A stretch of DNA of 64,000 nt from Haematobia irritans (taxonomy: Eukaryota; Arthropoda; Insecta; Diptera; Muscidae). Shown here one piece after another: positions 1-12,020 of this stretch; position 1 is the stretch's first letter, and each line of letters starts with the position of its first letter. Where the stretch lies: contig NC_134399.1 in assembly GCF_050003625.1 (NCBI RefSeq), forward strand, positions 151,336,473-151,400,472, written 5' to 3'. The notes under the pieces are model-generated. The model made no database searches. It was not told the origin of the DNA and worked only from the letters and a program-made list of their open reading frames with translations. The translations under genes were made by a program, and so were the position numbers.

Positions 1-1124
1 TAGCCCCCATATAGACCGATCTCCCGATTTTACTTCTTGGGCTTATATAAACCGCAGTTTTTATTCAATTTACCTGAAATTGGAAATCTTTGAGGTATTG
101 TAGGACCACATATACGTGTGCCAAAAATTGTGAGTATCGGTCCATATTTTGGTAGAGCCCCCATATAGACCGATCTCCCGATTTTACTTCTTGGGCTTAT
201 TGAAACCGCAGTTTTTACTCAATTTACCTGAAATTGGAAATCTAGAGGTATTGCAGGACCACAAATACGTGTGCCAAAAATTGTGAGTATCGGTCCATGT
301 TTTGGTATGGTCCCCATATAAAACGATCTCCCGATTTGGGGTCTTGGGCTTATAGAAACCGTAGTTTTTATCCAATTTGTCTGAAATTGGAAATCTAGAG
401 GTATTTTAAGATCATAAAGAGGTGTGCCGAAAATGGTGAGTATCGGTCCATATTTTGGTATAGCTCCCATATAGACCGATTTCCCGATTTTACTTCTTGG
501 GCTTCTAGAATCCGAAGTTTTTATCCTATTTGCCTGAAATTGGAAATCTAGAGGTATTTTCGGGTCATAAAGAGGTGTGCCGAAAACGGTGAGTATCGGT
601 CCATATTTTAGTATAGCCCCAAAAAGAACGATCTCCCGGTTTAACTCCTTGGATTTCTAGAAACCGTAGTTTTTATCTGATATGCCTGAAATTGTAAATA
701 TTCTGGTAGTTTAGGGTCACAAGAACGTGTATCGGATTAAGTTTTTATCGGCTCATTTGGTAATGCCTCCATATAGACCGACTTCACTTCTTGAGGGTGT
801 AGAAGGCGCACTGATCATAAAAATTGCTTGAAACTCAATGTAAAATTTCCAAATTTTACTTCTACAGATTTCAAATCAAGACGTTATTCTATAATTTTCT
901 TGCACACTTACACGAGATGTTAATGATTACTATAAAACTCAAAAAAAAAAATGGTTCTTATAAATCCATAATCTGATATAGTCCTCATAGGTGAAATCTT
1001 TAAATTTATCTTCGGGAAGTGTCCTCAAGCCCTCCTGAAATTTCAAAGGAAACCCTAACATTTGGTTCATGGTGGTGGGTATTTAAGATTCGGCCCGGCC
1101 GAACTTAGTGCTGTATATACTTGT
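1..1124 (-). mobile_element. Family B DINE-like element, 3' part cut by window edge
   Basis: At least four tandem units begin with CCCATATAGACCGATCTCCC-like sequence at about 9, 163, 316 and 469 (spacing 154, 153, 153), with a fifth diverged unit near 621. The high-coordinate end reads ggtggtgggtatttaagatt then gtatatacttgtt, which is the reverse complement of the 5' end of complete B copies at 58873 and 47409. The other end lies outside the window. Short open frames here are translations of the repeat and are not genes. Confidence 0.85.
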
Positions 1125-1127
1125 TTT

Positions 1128-1800
1128 CTATAGAAAATTCAGTCAAAATTTTGATTCATAATTTTATTTTTATAAAAATTAAAGTCAAAATTTTATTTCT
1201 ATAGAAAATTTTGCCAAAATTTTATAGTAATAGATTTTTTTATTAGAAAATTTGGTCAAAATTTTATTTCTATAGAAAATTTGGTCAAAATTTTATTTCT
1301 ATTGAAAATTTTGTCAAAATTTTGTTTCTGTAGAATATTTTGCAGAATTTTATTTACTACACAAAAAATTGTCTAAAATTGTATTTTTATTGATAATTTT
1401 TTCAAAATTTTATTTGTATAAGAAAAAATTGTCACATTTTATTTCTATAGCAAGTTTTCTCAATTTTTTTTTACTGATGCTCACTGATACTCACTGCTAT
1501 AAAAAATGTATTCAAAATTTTATTACTATAGAAATATTTTTTTCTATATAAAATTTAGTCAAAATTTTATTTCTATAGAAAATTTTGTCAAAATTTTGTT
1601 TCTATAGAATATTTTGCAAAATTTTATTTCTAAAGAAAATTTTGCAAAATTTTGTTTGCTACAAAATTTTTTTTTATTGTATTTCTATTGATAATTTTTT
1701 TAAACTTTTATTTCTATAAAACATTTTGCAAAATTTTATTTCTATAAAAATTTTATTCAAAATTTTATTTCTATATATTTGTCCAAAATTTGAGTCTTAT
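1128..1800. repeat. 29-bp minisatellite array (TTTCTATAGAAA units)
   Basis: Degenerate head-to-tail units built around the dyad TTTCTATAGAAA and AAAATTTT, here in the inverted orientation relative to 7530-9895. The array contains an interspersed stretch, actgatgctcactgatactc at about 1475-1495, that recurs next to other arrays (about 14845 and 40790). Confidence 0.85.
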
Positions 1801-2260
1801 TTGAGATTTTATCAAAATGTAGATCTAAATACAAAGTTGTGCAGAGTATATTATAATCGGTCCACCCGACTTTAGACTTTCCTTGCATTTTTATTTTTTG
1901 TTGAAATTGTGTTACGTCCCATAACGTTAGATTTAAATTTTAAGTACATAGATTTTGTAGAGGTATATACAATTTTGTCTAAATCGATATAAACCTTTAT
2001 ATAGCTCGCAACAAATTTAAAGGATTTGAGATAGTATCAATAATTTTGGTCCACAAATTGGCATCTAATGTGAAATTAAGACCTCTTCTTTGCACCCATA
2101 AATAAATACGATACTTTATATCGATCCACTTACGGTACCCCCACAATAGAACTACAAATTAGTGGTATTAAAATGAGATTTAGTTATATTACCCGGAGTC
2201 GACTCCGGAGTCGCAGTCGAGCTGATGAAAAATGCTGGAGTCGGAGTCGAGCAAAATTGG
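1801..2260 (-). repeat. Family C 5' end plus diverged C-like segment
   Basis: 1801-1883 is the inverted 5' end of a C element (cgactttagactttcc). 1914-2260 is a diverged C-like sequence that reappears inverted at 12395-12840, about 10 kb away. It ends in clustered gagtcg/ggagtcgactccgg triplet-rich motifs at 2197-2275. Confidence 0.6.
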
Positions 2261-2261
2261 C

Positions 2262-3084
2262 TCGACTCCACAGCCCTCGTATATAGCCCCCATATAAGCG
2301 ACCCCCATATTTCAATTCTGGCTCTCTACATACCGTGCAAAAGTCCATATCGATTCGTAATTATATGTAGACTTACAAATAATTGTCTAATTATACCACG
2401 TATGGACTAACTCACAATTTAAAAAACGATGTTAAGAAGTTTAAGATACCACAACCCAAGTAATTCGATTGTGGATGACAGTCTTTCGTAGAAGTTTCTA
2501 CGCAATCCATGGTGGAGGGTACATAAGATTCGGCCTGGCCGTACACCCAGAAAAAAGGGGCTCTAATGCCAACTAAACTTTATTTTAGTTCATTAAGATT
2601 AGTTGATTTTGCACAATATGAGCAAATGTTCCTTACTTGAATAATTTTTTGCTAACTTTATTGATGTGAACTAAAAATAAGAAAAAAATTGTATACAAAT
2701 ATAGTGCACAATTTTATCAAAAAATAAATTAGTTCATATTTTCCTAAAATGACAGAAGTTTGCTTAAATTGAGTTCATAATTCTCTCAAATGAGTAAATT
2801 TTACTAAAATTGTACCTGTCTTGAACTTCGTACAGCGCTAAAGACATTTTAACAATTTTTAAATCCAATATTTTCCTTCAACATAAGAAAGTTTCTTACA
2901 TACCAGAAAAAAATTAATTATTTTTAATAAATTTTCTTCAATTTGATAAAAATTGTAAACTTATTTGTAACATGTTGCAATTAGAAAACTATTTTAGTTA
3001 ATTTTTTCTAAAATAAACCTACATTTTCTTCCATGGTGGGTTCACTTTTTCTTTGGGTGTACTTACGGCCGTATATACTTGTTT
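2262..3084 (-). mobile_element. Family A element, 5' portion only, interrupted by H
   Basis: Carries the A 5' region inverted: ttcgattgtggatgacagtc, tctacgcaatccatggtgg, then ggcctggccg, and after the H insertion acttacggccgtatatacttg. The tandem units and the 3' core are absent, so this copy is 3'-truncated. Confidence 0.75.
2544..3059 (+). mobile_element. MITE family H with CACCC...GGGTG ends, TA duplication
   Basis: Inserted into the A 5' end: TA at 2542-2543 and 3060-3061 flank a 516-bp element starting CACCCAGAAAAAAGGGGC and ending ACTTTTTCTTTGGGTG. Uninterrupted A copies read ggccgaacttacgg at this point, giving a near-perfect empty site (one base differs). A second copy lies inverted at 58083-58574. 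No coding capacity. Confidence 0.75.
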
Positions 3085-3493
3085 ATTATTGGACTCAATA
3101 TTAGTAGCCTAAAAACTCTGTAGGTGTAAATTCAAGTATAGCTCCTAATATCAGGCGTTTCTTTTCTCTTCTGTTTCTCCCATTAACATATACCTCTTAA
3201 TTTTCATAAAAAAAGTAATACGGAAATATCCATTTCACTGATACCCCACAAAAGCTTACGTGTACTAATTCATTAGGGGTGGTTTAGGGTATAAAATAGT
3301 TGGTCCCGCCCGATTTTCCATTTTACTTACTTGTTCCGTTTAGGATAGACCAAGTTTAAGATGATTTTACTATATAGTGCAATATATATTTATTTCCTGA
3401 CTACTCTAGATATTTATTTAGCTCCCTCAAATCGAAGAAACTTTCATCTAATAGTTTTGCCCAAACTCAAAAAAAATTACTTGAATTGAAAGA
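3085..3493. other. Low-copy AT-rich stretch with C-like relic
   Basis: No gene recognised. 3280-3345 resembles a decayed inverted C 5' end (ggtataaaatag...cccgcccgatttt...ttacttgtt). Confidence 0.4.
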
Positions 3494-3502
3494 CTCTTAA
3501 GG

Positions 3503-3657
3503 TTGAATTACATACCAGCCGTTAATCGGTGCGTTGTTGGAAGGGTTGATTTTTTCTGTTTGAATCACTCCAACCGAGCTGTTGCTTTGAAAGAGAAAAT
3601 TCAACTCTTCAACCAACGGACGCATTAACACATGGTATGTAATTCCACCTTTACCTT
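3503..3657. mobile_element. 155-bp foldback element with 9-bp direct flanks
   Basis: Two inverted arms of about 50 nt: gaattacatacc near 3505 and ggtatgtaattc near 3634, continuing through gttaat and caac blocks with a few mismatches. The element is bracketed by ctcttaagg at 3494-3502 and again at 3658-3666, as expected for a target duplication. Non-coding; superfamily not assigned, though 9-bp duplications are typical of Mutator-like elements. Confidence 0.65.
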
Positions 3658-3666
3658 CTCTTAAGG

Positions 3667-4690
3667 GTTTTGATATTGATTTAATTTAAAGATTATTTAT
3701 TTAAATAAAAAAGTTTAATAAAAAAGTGAAATTTGTCGTACTTTTGCCTTACTTTAGATTTTTCAGATATCCTACGCACAAGCGTTTTATCTAGTACTAA
3801 AAAATTTTATCATCGTTAAATATTAATTATGAATAAATAATGTATTAAGTAACAAACTCATTACATAATAAATCAATCAAACCAATATACACTCCATTTA
3901 ACCATATATATGTCCCATAGAAAACAAAATCCAGTCTCTCTCTCTACTCCTTGTCGTCGAGGAGCCATCAAAATGTCCTTATAAATTTTTATCTGGAATT
4001 CAACATGGCTTGTCTTTGATTTCCTCGAACATCATATCTTGTAATTGTCTAGCCATCGTTTCAGTTATTCATTTATTCCGACATATTAACATAGCTATGT
4101 TTCAGGTTTCATCAGTATATCAATTTTCATAACCATTATAACGAAGAGGAGATAGAAAATTAAATTGGTTGCCATTTAACTAACAGGGAGGTGGAGAAAG
4201 AGAAAGAAAACCAACGATATCAGCACATCACAGCCATCAATCAAAAGAGAGTTGGTGTTGTAACTTTGTCAATCGATCAAATAACATAGCAACACCATGT
4301 ACTCCATTGTTACGTTATTGACGTAGGTGGTAGATGGTAGATGGTGACTACAATGATGGTGTATTTTTTAAAAGCTGGAACTCCCTATTCGTTATGTTTT
4401 CTTGTTTCAATATTACTTAATTTTGCCATTTATAGTGACAGTTGACATGAGTGATATTGATGTACGGGGGAGCAGTTTATATCAGCTCCATGCTACTCAA
4501 GTTAATTCAATTTGACATTGCAAAAAATGTGAGAGTTATAATCTAATGTAAAGATAACTAAACAATTACAAGTCATCCATTTATCTTAAAAGTTTTTTTT
4601 TATCTTTTCGACCCAGTGTTGTCAGAATTGTTACACCAAAAAAACAGCTAAATTTTCAAAACTAAATAAAAAATCAATATTATCGTTTTG
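3667..4690. other. Low-copy stretch, no gene recognised
   Basis: AT-rich, stops in all frames. 4190-4270 weakly resembles part of element F (about 41640-41760), sharing purine-rich gagaaagaga and caaaagaga patches. Confidence 0.4.
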
Positions 4691-4860
4691 ATTTCAGCTT
4701 AAAAGGAGAAGGGATATATTTTTATAAAAATTTATTAAGTAAAGTCCACTATCGAAAACCTTTTTCGGGAGGTTCAAGTGCAATTCAATTTATGTTTAGT
4801 GAATTATCCGAATTTGTTCTGATAATGGGTTGATAGTTTCACTACAAGTAGACATTATTA
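4690..4860 (+). repeat. Single diverged copy of the 436-bp unit L
   Basis: Contains cctttttcgggaggttcaag and ctgataatgggttgatagtt, matching the tandem unit at 43522-44217. Similarity stops near 4850 where family B sequence begins. Confidence 0.6.
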
Positions 4861-5430
4861 TGAGTCCAAATTTATTTGAACATCCCATTTAAAGATTCTA
4901 CATATGAAGACTACATCAGATTCTTTATAAGAAACAATTTTGTTTGAGTTGTAGAGGTAACATAGACATCTCGTGTTATTGAGTAAGGAAATTATGGTTA
5001 GCTAATGGCCTCAGTTGTCAATGCTTTTCTTATTTTATACTTATTTTTATATTTACTATAATTTTAGTATTAGTTATAAATAGATAAAATTATGAAATAA
5101 AGCTTTGATTGAAATCTAAAATCTATAGATTTTTATAAGAAGTTAAATTTGGAAATGATACATCCAGTTTCCTTCTATACCCTCAAAAAGTGAAATCGGT
5201 CTATAAACTAAAAACGAATTTAATACAGGCTTGTGAGGGTCTAAAATACTAGTATATTTAAAATTTCAGGCAAATCGGATAAAAACTACGGTTTCTAGAA
5301 GTCCAAGAAGTAAACTCAGAAAATAGATCTATATGGGGGCTATGCCAAAAACAAGGTCCGATAGACACCATATTCAGCACATCTAATTGTGGTTTTAGAA
5401 TTTAGACCCAAATCGAAGGACCGGTTTATA

Positions 5431-7146
5431 CACTAATAGAAAAAATTACGTTCCATAGTCGTGAACGGACGGGGACAAAATGAAACGAAAACGTTCACAA
5501 AAAATCAAAACGGAATGTTCACAATTTCATGAACGGCCATGAAAAGTCGTAAAATAATCGTTGGACGTTATTATGGCAACTCCCTCGTATGGTGCAGAAA
5601 ACACAGGCTCGAGTCACGCTAGCGGCAATCTTTTTTTAATTTTTATACCCTCCACCATAGGATGGGGGTATATTAACTTTGTCATTCCGTTTGTAACACA
5701 TCGAAATATTGCTCTAAGACCCCACAAAGTATATATATTCTGGGTCGTGGTGAAATTCTGAGTCGATCTGAGCATGTCCGTCCGTCTGTTGAAATCCCGC
5801 TAACTTCCGAACGAAACAAGCTATCGACTTGAAACTTGGCACAAGTAGTTGTTATTGATGTAGGTCGGATGGTATTGCAAATGGACCATATCGGTCCACT
5901 TTTACGTATAGTCCCCATATAAACGGACCCCCAAATTTGTCTTGCGATTGCTCTAAGAGAAGCAAATTTCATCCGATCCGGCTGAAATTTGGTACATGGT
6001 GTTAGTATATGGTCTCTAACACTCATGCAAAAATTGGTCCATATCGGTCTACTTTTACGTATAGCCCCCATATAAACGGACCCCCAAATTTGGCTTGCGA
6101 TTGCTCTAAGAGAAGCAAATTTCATCCGATCAGGCTGAAATTTGGTACGTGGTGTTAGTATACGGTCTCTAATAACCATGCAAAAATTGGTCCATATCGG
6201 TCCACTTTTACGTATAGTCACCATATAAACGTACCCCCAAATTTGGCTTGCGATTGCTTTAAGAGAAGCAAATTTCATCCGATCCGGCTGAAATTTGGTA
6301 CATGGTGTTAATATATGGCCGCTAATAACCATGCCAAAATTGGTCCATATCGGTCTATAGTTATATTTAGCCGATCCCCAATCACACAAAAATTGGTCCA
6401 TATTGGTTCATAATCATGCTTGCCACTCGAGCAAAAATATTGTAGCAAAATTTTATTTCTTTAGAAAATTTTGTCAAAATTTTATTTCTATAGAAAATTT
6501 TGTCAAAATTTTATTTCTATAGAAAATTTTGTCAAAATTTTATTTCTATAGAAAATTTTGTCAAAATTTTATTTCTATAGAAAATTTTATTGAAAATTTT
6601 GTAAAATTTTTATTTCTATAGAAAATTTTGTCAAAATGTTATTTCTATAGAAAATTTTGTTAAAATCGTATTTCTATAGAAACTTTTGTCCAAATTTTAC
6701 TTCTATAGAAAATGTTGTCAAAATTTTATTTCTATAGAAAATTTTGTCAAACTTAATTATATACGTATTTAATCGGCCATTTTAAGTTTGGACTAAGTGG
6801 TATATATTACGGTATTATGAAGTTTTAAGATACCTTGTCATCGGCAAAAGTTACCGCAACCCAAGTAATTTGATTGTGGATGACAGTCTTCAGTAGAAGT
6901 TTCTACGCAATCCATGGTGGAGGGTACATAAGCTTCGGCCTGGCCGAACTTACGGCCGTATATACTTAATTTTTATAAAGTCGTGATCATGAACGCTGGT
7001 TGTTGTTTTGACAACGCATGGTGTCATTTTATCGTTGTCAGATTGACACCGCCTGTTCTCAGTTTGACACCACATGTGTGTTGATTCACTTTCATGAACG
7101 AATCGTTTTGAAATGAGCACGCCGTGCATAATTTTTTCTATGAGTG
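5431..7146 (+). mobile_element. MITE-like element E (copy 1) carrying an A element
   Basis: 20-bp terminal inverted repeats: CACTAATAGAAAAAATTACG at 5431-5450 and its near-complement CATAATTTTTTCTATGAGTG at 7127-7146, flanked by TA at 5429-5430 and 7147-7148. E's own sequence is 5431-5640 and 6970-7146; the middle is an inverted A element. The left arm includes a decayed tRNA-like B box, GGCTCGAGTC, at 5606-5615. The second copy at 61115-63196 has A at the same internal point. Confidence 0.8.
5641..6969 (-). mobile_element. Family A element, full length, inside E
   Basis: Starts with the inverted 3' hairpin (ttttataccctccaccatag) and GTCC-rich core, has three 153-bp-class units (5900-6370), a 29-bp array at about 6440-6755, and ends at the inverted 5' terminus (acttacggccgtatatactt). 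A 239-codon open frame on the minus strand (5682-6401) is the translated tandem repeat; I do not call it a gene. Confidence 0.85.
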
Positions 7147-7529
7147 TAAGGGAACTCTATCAAATCCTGTAGCCATACAAAATATATTCGGCACACCAAT
7201 TTATGCTCCTAAAAAAATATAGATTTCCAATTTCAGGTAAATTGAATAAAAACTACGGTTTCTAGAAGCCCAAGAAGTAATATCTGGAAATCGGTCTATA
7301 TAGGGTCTATACCAAGACAAGGACCGATAAAGCCCATCTTCGAACAAAAACAAATCTGTGCTAAATTTCAGGACTATAGCGCTATTATTGAAGACTGTAA
7401 CGTGATTACAACAAACATACGGACATGGTTATATCGTCTTAGAATTTCTCCCACATCAAGAATACATACCGTATATTGCCGGAACATTTCGATATGTTAC
7501 AAATGGAATGACTGGTTTTTGTGGGTCTT

Positions 7530-9895
7530 TTTTCTATAGAAAAAAATTGACAAAATTGTCCATAGAAATAAAATTAAAAAAAAATTTAAATTAAACAAAA
7601 ATAAAATGTTGACAAAATTTTCTATAGAAATAAAATTTTGACAAAAATTTCCATAGAATGAAATTTTGACAAAATTTCCTATGGAAAAAAAATTTTGACT
7701 AAATTTTTTGTAGAAATAAAATTTTGACAAAATTTTTTATAGAAATAACATTTTGACAAAATTTTGAAACAAAAATTTCTATAGAAAAAAAAATTTGAAA
7801 AAATTTTCTATAGAAATAAAACATTCGAAAAAATTTTCACTAGAAATAAAATTTTGACAAAATTTTATATAGAAATAAAAATTTGACAAAATTTTCTATA
7901 GAAATAAAATTTTGACAAATTTTTCTATAGAAATAAAATTCTGACCAAATTTTCTATAGAAATAAAGTTTTGAGAAAATTTTCTATGGAAATAAAATTTT
8001 GGAACAAATGTCTATAGAAATAAAATTTTCTACAGAAATAAAATTTTCGAAAAAATTTTCTATAGAAATAAAATTTTGACAAAATCTCTATAGAAATAAA
8101 ATTTTAGCAAAATTTTCTATAAAAATAAAATTTTAACAAAATTTTCTATACAAATAAAATTTTAACAAAATTTTCTATAGAAATAAAAAAATATATAGAA
8201 ATAAACTGTTGACAAAATTTTCTATAGAAATAAAAAAAATATATATATAGAAATAAACTGTTGACAAAATTTTCTATAGAAATAAAATTCTGACAAAATA
8301 AAGTTTTGACAAAATTGTCCATAGAAATAAAATTTTGACCAAATTTTCTATAGATCAAAAATTTTGACAAAAGTTTCTATAGAAAGAAAGTTTGACAAAT
8401 AAAATTTTAACAAAATTTTCAAAAGAAATAAAATTTTGACAAAATTTTCTATAGAAATAAAATGTTGACAAAATTTTCTATAGAAATAAAATTTTGACAA
8501 AATTTTTTAGAAATAAAATTTTGAAAACAATTTCTATAAAAATAAAATTTAAAAAAAATCTATAGGAATAAAATTTTAAAAAAAATTTCTATAGAAATAA
8601 AATGTTGACAAAATTTTCTGTAGAAAAAAAATTTGACAAATTTTTTTATAGAAATAAAGTTCTGACAAAATGTTTTATAGAAATAAAATTTTGACAAAAT
8701 TTACTGTAGAAAAAAAATTTACAACATTTTCTATAGAAATAAAATTTTGACAAAATTTTCTATAGAAATAAAATTTTGGCAAAATTTTCTTTAAAAATAA
8801 AATTTTAACAAAATTTTCTATACAAATAAAAAAAATATAGAAATAAACTGTTGACAAAATTTTCTGTAGAAATAAAATTCTGACAAAATAAAGTTTTGAC
8901 AAAATTGTCTATAGGAATAAAATTTTGACAAAATTTTCTGTAGAAAGAAAGTTTTGACAAATAAAATTTGAACAAAATTTTCTAAAGAAATAAAATTTTG
9001 ACAAAATTTTCTATAGAAATAAAATTTTGACAAAATTTTCTATAGAAATAAAATATTGACAAAATTTTTTGTAGAAATAAAATTTTGAAAAAAAAAAATC
9101 TATAGAAATAAAATTTTGAAAAAAAAAGTCTATAGGAATAAAATTTTACAAAAAAATTTCTATAGAAATAAATTTTTTGCAAAAATTTTCTATAGAAGTG
9201 AAATTTTGACAAAATTTTCTGTAGAAAAAAATGACAAAATTTTCTATAGAAATAAAGTTTTGACAAAATTTTCTATAGAAATAAAATTTTTCAAAAATGT
9301 TTCTATAGAAATAAAATTCTGACAAAATAAAATTTTGACAAAGTTGTCTAAAGAAATAAAATTTTGACAAAATTTTCTATGGAAAAAAAGTTTTGAAAAT
9401 AAAATTTTGACAAGATTTTCTATGGAAATAAAATTTTGACAAAATTTTCTGTACAAAAAATGACAAAATTTTCTATAGAAATAAAATTTAGACAAAATTT
9501 AGAAATAAAGTTTTGACAAAATTTTCTATAAAAATAAAATTTTAAAAAAGAATTCTATAGAAATAAAGTTTTGACAAAATTTTCTATAGAAATAAAATTT
9601 TGGAAAAAATGTCTATAGAAATTAAGTTTTCAAAAAAAGTTTCATTAGAACTAAAATTTTGCCAAAATTTTCTGTAGAAATAAAATTTTAACAAAATTTT
9701 CTATCGAAGTAAATTTTTAACAAAATTTTCTATAGAAATAAAAAAATTTATAGAAATAAACTGTTGACAAAATTTTCTATAGAATTGAAATGTTGACAAA
9801 AATTTCTATTGAAATAAAAGTTTGCAAAATTCTCGATAGCAATAAAATTCTGACATAATATCTATAGAATTAAAATGTTGATGTGAGAGCATAGA
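7530..9895. repeat. 2.4-kb 29-bp minisatellite array
   Basis: About 80 degenerate units; a clean unit is 7887-7915. Each unit combines AAAATTTT with the perfect 12-bp dyad TTTCTATAGAAA, so the array is a regular series of short palindromes and A-tracts. F/N/I/K-rich open frames seen here on both strands are translation artefacts of the repeat. Confidence 0.95.
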
Positions 9896-12020
9896 CCAAG
9901 GAAGGTATAGACATCTCAAATGAATTAACAGCGCTGTAGTGTGTCTGCACACCGTAGAGGGCCCTTTTACGCCTGCAATTGAGTGATTTTTTAATTTGGC
10001 TTTAATTTGTTTTCATTCCTTTGTTTTCTTGATGAAACAGCAAATATTCTAAAAGCATATAAAATTCTTTACATCCACACCTTTTTGGTAATGCAAATTG
10101 ACCGATTTGTACGGTAATTCTCGTTTTCCAAAAAAATTGAGTCACTTGACTGCGCAATTGAGTGAAATGACTGCGCACTGCAAATAAACAAAACCATGGT
10201 CTCTGTTTTAATTGGTCTATGATGAAAGTAGCAATGGTACAAGGGTGCGTATGAGAAACAGAGATGCACAGTTAATAACGTATACGTGCCATTGAACTTC
10301 AGTCATTAGGTGCAGGCCAGCAAGCTGACTTCTTTTCTCATGACATTGTGGTCATAAAATACTCATAAGAAAATTCTTTCCTCCTCGAAACGTATTTGAC
10401 GTAACTCGGTTGTTGCTCAAAATGTACCAATTATGGCAGCAATCTTCGTTGTCGCATATTTCACGTCTCAAAGATCCTTAAATTTCGTTTGGTATGACCC
10501 AAACGATATCCCAATAACATCAGCAATTTCTTTTCCAATGTATGAATTGTCTTTGACCATTTTAACCCTAAAATTCCCGGGTCCACCTTTAGGTAGTCTT
10601 CATATTTTTAATAAGATTTATAATAAACTGAGCTGTGTTTAAACATGACATATGGAATATAAAGCCACGATAAATAGAAATAATTTTTTTATTATTTGTC
10701 TTTTTGTTTTGTAGGCCGGACTTTTTTGCTGACTTTATGTCCGTAATTCGGTTTAAAAGTTTGTTAGCTAACGGAGCACTAACGGAGCTTCATGAAAATG
10801 GGGGTTAGACTTTTACGTTAAAATTTTAAAGATGTGACTTTCAGAACCTCATGTAAATTGAGTTTTAGACCGATCAATTTTAAATTCCAAAAGTAAGAGA
10901 CTTTTTTCGAGAGTGCTCCTTTTTTCCAGGAGCACTTTCGAAATATCGTTTTTGGAAAACGCTCCCATCAAGATGTTATATCACCAATATGGGCTAAAAC
11001 TGTTTGCTGGTTTGTCGGTCGTGACGAATTCTTTTTCCATTTTTGTCAAATATTTGCCCAATGTGACCGTAGCGTTAATAAAATTTGCCATTCTACAATT
11101 TTCCACCATAAATTTAATTCAATTGCATTAGCTAGAATTCTCATTAATCATTACCAATAAACACTTTGAAAAAGAGAAAATATCTAAAGCTCCATAACAT
11201 GCCATATAAGCTGTCTTAAATTGTTTTCCACACAAAACCATGTATTCAAATTATTTCGTTGTTTATCCCTTAAGTTTTTTTTTCGTTTCATCGCTTCTGC
11301 AGATCCCACATGCATTTCATGTTTTGTTGGTAAATGAATTTTCCTCTTGGAGGTTGAGTGCTTTTACTGGTCCCAATTTTCTTTTACATACATAAATCAA
11401 CATTTTACAACGTGGCATATCTGGAGAGCCATTATTGGCAGACTATGAAGTAAATACTCACATTGCTATGCGTGGCACGATGTCGCTTTTTGTAACAGCT
11501 TCAAGTGGATTTTTGTTTTTTTGTGTTTTGGGCGTTGCAATGTCAAACTCTTCTACGCGAGGTTAGCTGGCTGTGGATAAATGTTTGTGTCAATATTGCT
11601 GAAGTTTCTTGGTAGATGAGTACAAAACCCGAGGAAATGTTTTGAATTGTTGTACTAAATTTTTAGTAATAGTTGTTGAGTTCATTGATTGAACACGGTT
11701 GCTATGGATAGCTTAAACTGGGACTTTCATGGGACATACGTATGTTGCTTACTTGGCCTCCGTATACTGGTGGACTGTTAAGAATATATGGTAAAGAGTG
11801 TTGACCTATCAATACATTTTGAGTAGTGGTTAAACTCCTGGTGGTATTTTCAAGTATTTCTTAGTTTTATGAGTTATCTGTCATATGAGTTCTAAGCTAT
11901 ATGACATAGTAGAAAACATACGCACAGAAAACCTGAGTTTGTCGAGTGCCGCAGCCTTTTAAAACTTACTTAGAGCCTCTGGTTATCGCAAAAACCACAA
12001 GCAGAAAAAAAATAATTCAT
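9896..12020. other. Low-copy stretch without a recognisable gene
   Basis: Lower repeat density than its surroundings, no long open frame with recognisable similarity except the decayed transposase piece at 10390-10660. No splice-supported exon chain could be assembled. Confidence 0.4.
10390..10660 (-). pseudogene. Possible mariner transposase helix-turn-helix relic
   Basis: Reading the minus strand from about 10560, the translation runs MVKDNSYIGKEIADVIGISF then GSYQTKFKDL, followed by a stop, then DVKYATTKIAAIIGTF and another stop. The I-A-x-x-I-G-I-S-x-G-S-x-Q-T pattern is what mariner-type DNA-binding domains show in their second helix-turn-helix (EIADEVGIS-G-VQ-like). No terminal inverted repeats or DDE core were found nearby. 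The reading is tentative: it is short, interrupted and based on motif resemblance only. Confidence 0.35.

Larger units (their letters stand above)
4861..7527 (+). mobile_element. Family B element interrupted by E (outer span)
   Basis: B sequence occupies 4861-5428 and 7149-7527. The join is exact: ...ggaccggtttaTA | agggaact..., the same arrangement as the uninterrupted site at about 63408-63420 (ggccggtttataagggg). 5' and 3' termini are both missing; the right side runs into the 29-bp array at about 7530. Confidence 0.75.

Noticed and set aside
8146..9495. Many F/I/K/N-rich small proteins in the array
   Set aside because: Translations of the 29-bp minisatellite.
7530..9895. CRISPR-like array
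   Set aside because: Units are contiguous and degenerate with no spacers, and the DNA is from an animal.
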